Source of the DNA: Setophaga petechia
Taxonomy: Eukaryota; Chordata; Aves; Passeriformes; Parulidae
Direction: 5' to 3'
DNA: 64,000 nucleotides
Assembly: GCA_024362935.1 (NCBI GenBank)
Contig: JANCRA010000040.1
Span: 744,001 to 808,000, forward strand
Below the pieces are notes generated by a model. That model saw only the letters and a list, made by a program, of their open reading frames with translations, was not told the DNA's origin and did not search any database. The number at the start of each line of letters is the position of its first letter. Positions within the stretch are counted from its first letter, which is position 1. This document shows positions 12,916 through 24,894 of this stretch, in pieces. The position numbers and the translations under genes were made by a program.

Positions 12916-15900
12916 AAACTTAAAAATCAGTTTATAATACACTGAGTCAGAACAAACAGATTACTTTTCCAACTAAATATATATGGTACAGAGATGTATA
13001 AAGTGTACTTTGATTTTAAATAGGAATGTAGCTTTAGGACATAGCCAGAGAAACATCTACAGTGTATTTTGCTGATGGCATGTCCAGTCACGTTTATTTC
13101 ACCTCCAAGTGAGTATGTGAACTCCAAGAATTAAGCTGCAATTCATGCGCTTCTGAAAGGCAGGCTGTACTAGCCCAGCTCTGAAATACAGCCACATGTT
13201 CCTTACAGGCCTCTAGTTTAGTGCTGCCAAGAGCTGCACTTCAGTAATTTCAAGCACCTGAGAAAAAAAAAATACTGGAAAATTAACATAGGGATTTACT
13301 CTGCACTAAAACTGACTTCAGGATTTTTTTTCAAGGCTATAAATATATCTGAGTAACTAAACACAAGCCCGGAAGAAAATCAGTCTTTAGGGTATATTTA
13401 TTCACCTCTCTCGCAGGGGTATTAGAAGAACTGATTTGACCTAGACATGTAATATACATCAGGGTTTCTAGACAAAAGGCTGTATAAATTCAGAGTTCTA
13501 TTACAATTAACTAACTGAGTATGCTGAGAGTGCTGTTGTAATTTTAATAATATTAATTTAATTTGAATTGCTAAGCAGTTGCTGAGAGACAGCAGTTCCC
13601 ACTCCCACCTGTGAAGAAACCAGACCTTAACAGAATTTTGTAAGATATATAAATGTGATAATGACTGCATAAATAAGTGAACAAATGAGTTGCAAGCCAA
13701 GCAGAACACTCGAATTACATCTCTTCTCAGGCTGGATTTAAGCTAATTCTAAAAGAAGCTTCCCATAAAGAAAGTACAGACCTTTTTAGATAGTAACACT
13801 GAAGTTAAATACTTATTGTAAGCATTAGTCAGGCTTGCATTCAGTCAACTCTCCATTAAAGGTATACTTACATGAATGGTCTTGGTCTGGAACTCAAAAC
13901 TAAGGCACAGTTGTGAAAAGATGGATAGTTTGGATAGTGTGATTTATTGTACTCTGAAAGAAATTGTATTCAACATAATCATGAGACAAATCTAGACTGT
14001 AAAGGGAGGATGGTTTAAGAGATCAGAAAGGAAGCACTGGCAGTCAATGTAATAGAAAAAGTAAAAAAGATGAGATGACCAAGCAGAGTAAGAGGTTTGC
14101 AAAAATTCTGTGGAAAATTGAAAGAATTTTTTTGACAAATATTAAATTATACAGATGTAGGAAACAGAAAAAAAATCTGTCTTTTTCCTTCCTATACTAT
14201 TTTCAAATTGGGATGGCAGCTTTTCAGGAGGTAAAGTTACTCTACAAGAGGCAGAAAGTGTTTTTCAAGGCCTTAAATGAGGAGAATAAGCTGAGGAGGG
14301 TAAGTGGTAAAGGAGATGACACAAGAATCAGACACTCCTTAAAATGGCAGGTCTTTAGGAAAGCCACAGGAGATGTCCTGTGTCCAAGTCACAGCTGCCA
14401 AGAGACTACTTGAACCAAGAGGGTTCTCTGAAAAGATTAAATATCTCTCCTGTTCAGGAAGGAAGCAATTCAGGGCAAGGAAAAATACAGGGAGAAAGCC
14501 ACTTGTTCTAGAAATGGCCCCACCTTCCCACCTCCTAAATCCATGAAGCAACCCCAGAGCTACTGAGCCAAATTTCCTTCTTCTGCCAGGCTCCCATCCT
14601 GTGGAATTTACTTTTTATTTTACTTCAGCACAATTTCAGCAAAAGAGATGGAATCTCTGATAATCAGGAAAGAGTTTTATGCTTGGTAGTTGTGATTCTC
14701 CCTAGTAGACAAAAGATGTTGGAATGCACCACATCAGCTGGTCAAGAGCCTAGAGGTTCATTTTCCTGTCAGCAGACTACATGGACTGTTGATTTAGTGT
14801 AGATATCTGGAAAAGCAGCACTGGAAATACAGCTACTGTGTTTTAAAATAAAACCAATTGCATCTTTCAGCCTTGAAAGGCACAGCTGAGAGCATGCAGT
14901 CTGTGTGCAGTAGTCTGTGCTCTGGCAGCAAACTGCAGCTAAGTTCCATAAGAATTTATCTATCTCTAGAAAATTGCAAAGAGCAGAGTCATGGTAGATG
15001 TAAAGGGTGATACCAGCCTATAATCTGTGAAGGTTGGTCTAGGCTTAGGAAGGTTTAGGAGCTGTTCTGTGTCTCAGTACTGAGACACCCTCCATTGTTC
15101 TCCTTTCCTCATCAGCTCCCAGAGTGTACCTTCAGCTGTTCCTCACACAGCTCTTCTAAAAGTTGAGATTCCCATTCAGAAGGGCTTGTCTCTCCCTCCA
15201 ATGAGAGACAGGAGTTTCTGTTCATAGATTAGGACAGGATTAGGTTTCTGCTCAAAGATTAAGTTAAATATCTAAGTCAGTTTGTCTCATAAAGGCATTG
15301 TCACAATAGATTTAGTAATGACTTTGAGATGCTTAGACAATTTGGAAGTGAGAACTCTCTTCATACTCTAATAGGTGTGTTTTAAGACACAAACTCCATT
15401 CCAATCCCTTTAGGACTCACACCTCCTTCAGACCTCTTCCTAGCCCCGTGTGATGCCGGAAACAGGCTATGCAGATGAATAGCCCTGCCATTGTCTCCCC
15501 TGGTAGCTGATGCCATGGTTCCTACTGAAATAGACCAACTCCCTTTGGAGGCTTTGGGTCAAAGCCACGTCTGTTGGAGGACAAAGCCACTGCCCTAATC
15601 CTTTTGTATTAATTGAACAAATCTCCATAAATTCTCTACCAGAGTAACACCTGGACCCACTTGTTTCTCATCTTGTTTCTACATATTGCTGCTGATGCAT
15701 TTGTTTTAATCTCCTGAGGCTCCCTGTATTTTCACAGTAACTGGTGCCATTATTGCTGGGCTGTGTAATTGCACAGTGGATCCCTCAGTAGCACTAAATG
15801 TATAATTATGAAGTTCTCCAAAGTAGAAGGACAAAACAACTGTTCAGTGTTTGCAGCCAACGGAGTATTACTGTATGTGGTTTTCATACTGCTTAGTTTG

Positions 15901-18029
15901 CTGCCTACTTAACTTTCCATAAAGTGTAATTATTTTCTGGGTAGGGTTGGAAGACACATGGGGTATAATATATTAACTGCGCTTCTTATTCATAAGGTAA
16001 CAAAGACTCTGCATCAAGTTAGTGCCAACAGTTTCCCTTGGAAATAGCACAAATAATTTGTCACTGTTCATTACTCTCATGCTACTATACCACTGCTGGC
16101 TTTAGGAAAGACAGTTTCTAAAATTATCCAGAGGAGCTGATTGCTGGTTTTGGTATTGTAATGTTTAAATGGACCAAAACAATTCAAGATCTATGCAGTT
16201 AACCCAAGCAAAGAGAAGTATTTTGCTTTTGCATTTGTCTTTCTGACATGTATGGATTGTTTTTTTTTTCTGAAGGATAAAGAACACCCAATGGAATACA
16301 AAGAGCAGAGAGCCAGCACAAGGCCTCTGTTCAAGTGGGGTTCAGACATTTGTCTTTTGAACAGAAAGCAGTCTGACCTGAGCTTTTTACCAGTGACAGG
16401 AATACTGGCTCTCTGAAAGCATGGGCAGCAACAGGGACATGGCCAAATTTCATGAGAGGCTTTCACAAACCAACTGAGGTTTCTTCCTGAAGGGACAAGC
16501 TGGACCAAAACAGATAAAGTCTTCACAGTCGCACATAACAGCCTTGAAGTGAAAGGAATGGAAGTGAGATTTCCTAAATGCTGTGGCAGTGCTGGGTCCA
16601 TTTGTACACCCGTAGCCTGCCCAAAACTCATTAGGATCTCTTGCTAAAAGAAGTGTGTATTCCAGTGAGTCTGGATTTGTTCAAAAGTCACTGGAAATTC
16701 TGATGCTTCCTTTGGAAACACAACCATCTACTCTCCAGTGTTTGCACTCAGCAGGGCTGGAAGGAGGAGAACTGATGCAGTCACAGCTTTCACATTCCCA
16801 GCACTGAGGAAGCTGATTCACATGTCACTTGGGGTTTGTCTGGATTGTAGGAATGTTCCTTGCAATTGAAATAGTATTATAACTAAATTCATAACTCTTC
16901 CCTTCCAATAAACATTCCTGCCTGTGATGGCTGGAGATTCACTCCCCTCCTCTTTCACCTTAGTGCATAACAGGCTTCAGATACTGTGCCATCCTGGGAG
17001 CAGATCAGAGGTTATTTGTGATGGGGAGAGCTATTTCTTGCAATCTTGGAAGCTTCTGTTTAAGACATAACAATTCTCCCTCCCACATTCCCAAGTGTGA
17101 AGGGCTGGCTGGAGCCAGGGTTCCCTGGTGGCTTCCCTTTTCCCTCCTCTCTAAATTTGGAGCTACAGACTGCACTGAGAAGAGAAGCAGGCGAGCTTTC
17201 TTGCATATCTGAACAGAAATGGGAATTATTTTCCCAGCGAGCTCAATATATTTATTGTCTTGCAGAGGAAAATGAGAAGTACAAGACTGGATCTGCAGTC
17301 TTCAGTCTTGGTCCCATCTTTTTGGTTTTCTGACATGAAAGAAGTGGACTGCTGAAATCTTGTCCCTTATTACAGTAGTATAAGTCCAGAAAACCAGGGG
17401 GAAACAGGAGGAAATGACAACTGAGTTTGATGTGATATTTTATATTACAAAGAGAAATCTTTTGTTGGACTATTCTGAGGTAGCTGGTACTGCTCCACTC
17501 CAGGTTTCCCCAGCTGCAGTGCCTGCCTTTGCTCTATTAAAGAACTTCACAACAATTCTGGAAGAAAGGACTGTTATATAAAGAGATCCAATTTGAAAAT
17601 TATTATCCTAAACAGTAAGCTTTAATTTTCAAAGCTGTCAATCTCCTCCATTTTATATGTGTTAGGCACAAGACAAAATAAAAAAGCAGGGTTTAGTTCC
17701 TGTTTTCTAATTCTTTGCTTCAGAGATGGTATTTTTAATACTACTCACTCTGCCTCTTTTTTAACTGTTTCTTTTTCCTTTATAAAGTATTTTCACTTTC
17801 AGAATCCTTCTCTCTTTCCCCCTTTGTTGCTTGTCACTGTGGTACTAGTTCTCTTTAGTAATTTTTTTTGCACTTTCAGTGCAAATTACCGTTTCCCTGT
17901 TTAAAGAGTTAAGCTTCAATTTGGTTAAGACAAGTTGATGACATGCTAAGCAGAGGCATACTGCAACTCTCCCCAAAACTGCAGGAAATTCAGATAATAG
18001 AAAGTAAATTCTCATTTCAAAAGCCTGCT
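12916..18029. other. Single-copy DNA, no gene seen
   Basis: Contains the palindrome at 15069. A minus-strand frame of 146 codons (16631-16191) and a plus frame of 112 codons (14075-14413) have no recognisable domain. About 15700-15960 is complex, TAAT-containing DNA that could be conserved non-coding sequence. Confidence 0.6.
15069..15088. repeat. Perfect 20-bp palindrome
   Basis: GTGTCTCAGTACTGAGACAC equals its own reverse complement with no spacer. It might be a binding site for a dimeric factor; no such role can be shown from the sequence. Confidence 0.96.
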
Positions 18030-18440
18030 AATAATATATATTTTTCTTCATCCTGATAGAGAGAAAAAATCATTTAATTAGCTCTCTTGGTTTATCTGCC
18101 TTCCATCACCCCCCAGTATATTGTGTAGGACTCCACAGCTTTATATACCACAGCACAGCCTCATCAATAGCCATTACAGTTCTTTGCCTGTCTGCAGTAT
18201 CTTTGTTCAGCAATGGATCTGAAACACAGTCAAAGCCAAAACAACAATGGCACACGAGGAGAAAAGACTATGAAAGCCTTAAATAAGCTTCAATACCATA
18301 ACAATGCTCCTCAACAGCATGGCATATCAATATGAAGTCCTTAAAATGTGGTTTAGAATGCTAAATAATAGCCTTAACGCCATCAATAATATATATAACA
18401 ACACTGAACTGAGCAAATGCTAACTTCAATAGCTTCTAAT
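18030..18440. promoter_or_regulatory. Possible conserved non-coding element
   Basis: Complex sequence with AATTAGC and TAATTAT homeodomain-type words, an AACAATGG SOX-type word near 18242 and several AATAAT words. It has no reading frame and no repeat signature. Proposed only from texture; alignment with other birds and reptiles would test it. Confidence 0.2.
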
Positions 18441-21170
18441 TATAGATATTTTTCTTTTCCCACCAAAACCACTTTTATTAGAATAGATAATTATCTATTT
18501 TCTTCCGAAAATTATCTTTTCCACATACTCCTTTGCTTTTCAAAATAGTCCTTGCTTTACATCTGAATTTACTATTCTGCCCTCCAAACTCAAATTTTAT
18601 TAGAAAAGTAAAAAGAGAAATTAATTGTCATTTTTAAGTCGTAATTTTCTGTAAGAAAGCCATATTCAGATTGCTTTTATTCATTTCTAATTCTTACAAG
18701 CAATCCTTGTTCTGAGGCAAGAGTTTCTTGTGTCTGGTTGTTACTCTTCCCTAGGTATCTGAATTTCACATACTCTGTTTAATCCTTACTGTTAATTCAA
18801 AAAAGTGTACTTGGATTTGTACTGGAAACTCTGGACCTTCTCATAGTTTGGCCTTAGTCCTGAACATTTATTTGCTTAGATAATTGTATGGGCTAGGAAA
18901 GTTCAATTTCCATAAAATTTTTCAGAAATATTTTCAGTACTGTAACCTAAGGTGGGATTTGACCAGCTTTTGATCTCAGACTGTTAAGATGGGTCAAAAG
19001 GTAAGGCAGAGATGATGGCAGAATTACAGAAAGAACTTAATTGAAGGTAAGAGAAATCCTGAAGAATGCTAGCCAAGTGATGCTTGATACAAGAAACTTT
19101 TGAAAAGAAAGACTACAAGATGTTTCAGTGGGGGGGAAAGAGCATGTAACAAATTCTGTTAACTACCCTATTTCTATCAACACTTAACAACATATATTTT
19201 CTCCAGCTGGTTGTTTCCAAGCATTCCATCACACACTCTTTGCTAGGATAAATTTTGCAAGGAAGATTCATCTTCATGTTACATGGCACAAAATAATCCC
19301 TGCCAGGCACCGGGAATCAATGGTTCCTATTTTACCTTGAGATGACAGACACACATTCAGTTTCCTTGCTGGGTAGAAAAGGCTTAATGAGAGAACCATG
19401 TTTCCTGCTTAGCATGCTGAATAAACTGCTGTCTTGCCATGAGATGCAGAGGAAAACTGCTACCATTGCAGAACTTCAGTGGGAAAAAAAATGTTGAGCA
19501 AACAGAAACTGAGCCCTGTGAAAGGCAAGGTCATTTGTAGACTGGAAAAATATTTTGTCTTGAAGCCTGACTTTTCATTTAAAAAATATATAATCAAACA
19601 GGCATGAGTCATTATGCTATTTCCTATTTAAAGACTTCAGGTACAGAAAACTCAGGATCTCTTTAGTTGAATTGCTAAATTATTTTAAATTCCATGTGTT
19701 CTAGTTCAGTGTCTAGTGTGTAAGACTTTGGTCTTCTCAAGAATCTTCCAAAAAAGACTAATGCCCTTGACCATCACTGGAGAACATGGAAAGAGGAAAG
19801 AAGACAAGGACAAAGCCATTCCAGTTATTCTCTCTATATGCTGGAGGTCATCCTTCTCTCTTCAGTGAGAGCAAAAGGCTATTCCTAAACATATGCTGAA
19901 GACCAAATCAGACATGGGACACGATATTTATCTTTTACATAAAGACGGTCAGTCTAGGAGGTGAATTCTTTTTTTATACTCATTAGTTACCAGATTGATG
20001 TAATCCAATCCTCCTATTGTGTCTCCCACAAATGCCATCATCATAGACACAATTACAGTAGTCACTGGTCTTTAGACCCCCCACTGTATTACTATTCTGA
20101 AAAAGAAATAACAAATCAAATTTTATACCAATGTTTAAATAAGACATACTGTGTTTTATATCCAAAGCCCACAGACGTCTAAGGAACACACTGGAGAGGG
20201 TAATCCTCTTTTATTGGGTCAGCAGACAGACTGATTTACCGACCAGGGAAAGTTTAGACTGCTTCAGCACCACACAAATGACACAACAGTATTTGGGAAT
20301 AATATTATCCCATGGGGAAATGTCTATCAGTTAAGAGCATCTATCACAGAATGACAGGTCAAGTCAACAGAACCTGTGAAGCAAGATCATCATGAATATG
20401 AGTGCTACTGCTGCAAGACCTTCATCTTTTGCTGCACAGATCACACATCTCTCCCACATCCACCCCTGCCAACCCTGGTACTTGAGCAATTTCCCACATG
20501 GTAATGCTGTGATGTTTGACATTCTACAAACAGCAAAATTGTCTCCTTTAACTGTACCACTCTGTGCTCTCCAGACTGAATGTTAAAACTTTTCCTGGTT
20601 TTTCTCAGGTTAGAGCAGATCTCAGACCATGCAGGATCTCAGGACATATAGCCAGGGAGAAGATCAAGTTCTTCAGACTTGTTCTTAAATAGATCTAAGG
20701 CATGCCAAAAAGGCTTCCTCCTGTCTGCCGCTCACCTTAGTCACACAAACCTGACTTCCCTTTGGGCTGGCACTTGTTTGGCTCCATGGTGAATGAAGGG
20801 TGTTGTGAATACCAAAGAGATTATTTTATATTAATTAATGGAGCTGTTTGCCTCACTTGCAGCAGCATAATCCATGAAGTGAAGCAGGACAGCAGCTGAA
20901 GCTATCCTGTCTGTAAATTAGGAGAGGAGGTGGGAAAAGTGTAGGAGAAGAGAAACCCTTCATCAGTAGCACAGTGAGATCACATGAAGAAAAATGCAAA
21001 ACCATATTCCTGGTTTCAAGCTGCTCAAAGCACATAGGGAAGTTTCAATGAGCTTTGCACCCTTGATGGCTAGGGTTTGCTTTCCACTGTGAAATGGTGA
21101 AATCCGTAGGCAGAGCTATCTGATTGTAATACTCATGATCTATCTTATCAGCATCCCCTTTTTAGCACAG

Positions 21171-21189
21171 CCTCTCATGCTATGAGAGG
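21171..21189. repeat. Small inverted repeat, 8-bp arms
   Basis: CCTCTCAT (21171-21178) and ATGAGAGG (21182-21189) flank GCT. Confidence 0.9.
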
Positions 21190-21339
21190 TGCCATCCCAA
21201 AAAGCACCACTGTTTTTACATTGCATGACCCAGCTTCCTTTTTCACAGAAAGCACTGTAGCAGTTTTAGAAGAAAATGGATGGAAAATGCTTTCAAAAAT
21301 ACCTTTCTCTCCTGAAGCGGTAACATTTTGCAAAACAAC

Positions 21340-21475
21340 TGTTATATAATATTCAGGTGTTTATATAATATTTAGGAATATTACCTACTTATTGACTAGG
21401 AATTTATATGGATACTAATAATTATAGATATTTATATTTATCAATATAAATATTAATATAATATTTAGTTCATCC
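21340..21475. repeat. A+T-rich low-complexity stretch with an inverted repeat
   Basis: Nearly pure A/T with repeated TATAATATT-like words. It includes ATATTTATAT (21428-21437) and ATATAAATAT (21444-21453) as complementary arms around TTATCA. Confidence 0.8.
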
Positions 21476-22044
21476 TGAACTCAGTATGAGTTATACTGTG
21501 GAACTTTGAAAACTGCTGCCATGAACATGTACCTGTACGTGTGCAAGGCAAATAGCTAAACATAGCAATGAAAAGCACAGGAAGGAAAACAAAGAAAAAG
21601 TTGTGATTTTCTTTTTTAGTGCCTCAATAACTAAGGGGAATGGAGCCAGGTGCAAAATCTGTTCTGTTTAAAATTTTTATTTGATAATATTTAAGGCATC
21701 ACTTTTCAAAAGGAGCAAGTAATAAAAAAATGAGGAAATTTAATATCTTTTATATATATTAAAATTGGGAGCAATTAATTATGTCTAAATGTTCCTCAGT
21801 AAATGTTCTCTTTAACCCAAAAGAGGCTTGCAATACTGGGCTATAAAGGTCATTGGGGAAAGTAAGAACTGAGATTTCTCCTTTGAGCAACAAGGTCCTT
21901 AAGTAATCCCAGATGCTACATGAATTGCTGTTTAAGATGAGAAATAACCAAAGAACAGGTGCTATTGCTGGAAGAGTGGGGTTCAGATGAAACAGTTGGA
22001 AGCTCTGTTAGCTGTAACAGAGCAGATGCAGCTGGTCAGAGTGC

Positions 22045-23270
22045 CTGCCTGAGCAGGAACAACACAGAATTACAGAATGGTGCTGGTGGGAAAGAATCCC
22101 CCCGAGACCATCTGGTCCAAAGCCTTGCTCAAAGCTGGGTCAGAAGAGAGCAGGCTGGTAAAGGTCACATCCACTTGGGTTTTGAATACCTCAAGGAGGG
22201 AGACTCTGAAACATCTCCAGGCAATCTGTATAAGCTTACGGTAATAAAGAAATAATTAAAACCCATATTTTCTAGTGGAATTCCTTAAATTTCAGTTTGG
22301 GCCCACTGATCACCACTGAGAGGTCTTGCTCCATTTTCTTTAATCCCCACCATCAAGTACATCAAGTGTGAGTATTTTTACCACTTGTGCTTGCCTTCCA
22401 GCACATCAGGATGCTCCATTCCTGGGTTTGGAGGGAGTGATTCTTGAAAATAAAGCAACTCCTCTTTACTTATCATCTGTTCAAGACCATGAAAGAGGGA
22501 AGAAGACCTAGAAAAGGCCAAAGACTACTCCCCTCCTGTTCATGGTTGAGATCCTGCTTTTCAACCTGCTTATTACTCTCAGAATTCTGAACTCCACCAT
22601 TAAAAACATCACTGCATCCAAGACTGTATCCAGTTTTGACATACCAGAGCCATTCTTCCTTGCTTGTTAAGTATCAGATCATCAGGCCATCTTTCATCAC
22701 AGGCTAATAATTCACTTGCACCATGAAGCTGTCAATCATGCACTCCAGAAACATCCTGCATTGCTTGTGTCCTGTTAGGTTGTCCCTCCATAAGATTCTG
22801 GGTTAATAGTATTCCCCCTGTGAATAGGGGGAATACTATTAACAGGGCCTGTGAAAACCAGGTTTCTCCACTTTGTCTGAAGAAGGCCTCATCTATCTCT
22901 AGCTGATCAGGTGGCCTGAAGAAAATACCAACAAGTGTTGTTCTTTTTGATTTGTGCTGTAATCCTGACCCATACACTCTTGACTGGCTCCTCTCCTGTG
23001 CACAGACACAGTTCCATGTGTTCCTTCTGCTCTCAAACAAAGGACAAATCCTCCTTCTTGCCTTCCTATTCTGTCCTTCCAAAGAGCCTATATCCATCAC
23101 AGGACTGCAGCTGTGTGAGCAACCCCTCTGTCCACCCACTGAGTGAGATGGCAGCCCTAAAACTGTGCACAGACCTCCTGGTTTTCCCTATGGTGCACGG
23201 ATTATTTACAAGCTCTTCAGAGAGGTATCCATTCATGCTGTCCTTTTCCCAGAAGCCTCCAGAAGGCATC
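22045..23270 (-). mobile_element. CR1 LINE copy with endonuclease region and 3' end, reverse transcriptase deleted
   Basis: Read on the minus strand, about 23160 to 22380 matches the apurinic-endonuclease part of CR1 ORF2. The clearest block is 'LVGIFFRPPDQLEIDEAFFR' (near 22865-22930), followed by a decayed 'SQAL' and a broken GDFN catalytic block. Further on, the DNA still follows the CR1 consensus around the 'FLECID..F' and 'LGCSD..MVEFRIL' segments, with stops and frameshifts. Near 22355-22380 the match jumps directly to the CR1 3' end (about 22360 to 22045), which finishes in an ATTCTGTAATTCTGTG-like tail. The whole reverse-transcriptase domain is missing in between. This is either one internally deleted copy or two adjacent fragments; same strand and order favour one copy. 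A perfect hairpin sits at 22802-22843. The 5' limit near 23270 is approximate. Confidence 0.85.
22802..22843. repeat. Perfect inverted repeat, 18-bp arms, 6-nt loop
   Basis: Arm GTTAATAGTATTCCCCCT (22802-22819), loop GTGAAT, arm AGGGGGAATACTATTAAC (22826-22843). The arms are perfectly complementary. It lies inside the minus-strand CR1 endonuclease remnant, at the position where the GDFN catalytic codons are expected. Confidence 0.97.
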
Positions 23271-24085
23271 TGCATCTTATCTCATAAATTTTTTTTCCTT
23301 TGTGTAAGAACTCTTGGGGCTCTTGTTTTGTGTTTTTTTCAATGTTTCATCTGGGAAAACCATCTGTCCTCTTTGCTTGCAAACGCAATTTCCCACTTCT
23401 TCACTTGATTGTGGGTTGTCTTTCCTGTCCCCTGTCATTCCTAGCTGCCTTAAGGTTTGGACAACTATATGCAAGGTAATTTATTTACTCAGTAAGCTCT
23501 TCAATAAATATTAACTCTCAATCAATGAGTAATTGATGTCCAACAACACATACTTTTGAATAAATGCCAGATTCAGCCAACTTAATCTAAAAATAAGAAC
23601 CATTTCTTATCCTTATTATTCCTTAATGTATTTTTCTCCATTCAGTATTTAAATGTGCTTCATTTTGTGAAGAAACCTTGCCATTGTATCTCTACAAAAC
23701 CACAAGAGATAATGAACGTAATTCGAAAAACAGTGCAACATAGTTTAGTAAGCACTGCTTAACTCATTCAGAGTTTTTGTTATGAATAAGTTCTTGCCCA
23801 TTTTTCTTGTTGTGAGGACACACACCCAAACCAGAATCACACATGCAGTGAGCTCTTCCTATATCCAGCTTTCTACATGTGGACAGATGAGGGAATACAC
23901 TGCAAGCAATGAGAGATGATTGCAAAACTTCAGTGTCCCAGTAGCGTTCTGCAAAGACTCAGGTTATTTTCTCTGAGCATTAAAAAAGAGGAGGAAGCTT
24001 TTCATGTGTCCTTGAAAGCTCTTCTGGGTTAGCTAGAAGTCAGTTTTAGCAGTGTTGCTTGTAGCTGACTGCCCAAAAACCTCTT

Positions 24086-24090
24086 TATAT

Positions 24091-24176
<86 letters not shown>
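24086..24176. repeat. (TA)n microsatellite
   Basis: About 91 bp of almost pure TA dinucleotides with two one-base interruptions (near 24104 and 24129). It is the longest simple repeat in the window and is self-complementary, so it may extrude cruciforms and is likely to vary in length. Confidence 0.97.
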
Positions 24177-24181
<5 letters not shown>

Positions 24182-24860
24182 CAGTGAAGAGTTATTGTCA
24201 CAGCAGAGAGTCTGCTGTAAGTTAATATGATCACTATGTACTAGCATTAAATTCTAGTAGAATTCTAGTTCTCAGCATATGGAGATTTTCTTTTTTTTTT
24301 TTTTAACATGAGGGATTTAGAATATGAATCAATTCTCCTTAAGAATTTCTAACAGATATATCTGTACCTTGGGGACCTAACATGAAAATATTTCATAAAA
24401 AGACTGGATAGAGCTCTCATGCAGACATAAGTACTCATATTCTTGGATTTCATCTTGGATATTTCACCAGAAGGTTTGGGTTTTTGGGGTCATTACTAAT
24501 CCTAAAAAAAAAAAGTGAAAATATTGCTCATATCTGAAAAATTTAATATTTTAGAGACTTCAGAGGTCATAAAAGACCCACACAAACAGTTCTTTGCACT
24601 GCATGTTCTTGCATTTGTCAGCTATTGTCAAAATCCTGAAATATTCATACGTTTATGTTCTGCCAATTATCATGCTTTAATTATTTATAGAAGTCTCTAT
24701 CAATTCAACTTACTGATAGAAAAGACAAAGAGATCTTACTTGTGCTGTGCTTTTAGCCAAGTCGAACAGATAAAAAAAGGTGCCAAGGGCAGAATAGAAA
24801 GGAATTATTTCTCATCAGGTCAGATGCTGAATGAGAGCTGAAAGGAGTACTAGAAAAGGG

Positions 24861-24894
24861 GAGAATCAGGCCACAGGAGAGAGAATCAGGCCAC
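24861..24894. repeat. Tandem duplication, period 20 bp
   Basis: GAGAATCAGGCCAC occurs at 24861-24874 and again at 24881-24894, with AGGAGA between them. Confidence 0.9.

Larger units (their letters stand above)
18441..22044. other. Single-copy A+T-rich DNA, no gene seen
   Basis: Frames are 60-73 codons at most. Small hairpin at 21171 and A+T-rich low-complexity DNA at 21340-21475. No repeat family was recognised. Confidence 0.65.

Noticed and set aside
17245..17333. Strong acceptor-like TTTATTGTCTTGCAG followed by EENEKYKTGSAVFSL
   Set aside because: No usable donor follows; the frame stops at 17333 without a terminal-exon signal.
22732..23139. 135-codon minus-strand frame as a host gene
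   Set aside because: The 'RPPDQLEIDEAFFR' block identifies it as CR1 ORF2 endonuclease, not a host protein.
22935..23408. 157-codon plus-strand open frame
   Set aside because: Most of it is the opposite strand of the CR1 endonuclease remnant, which explains the lack of stops; no independent domain was seen.
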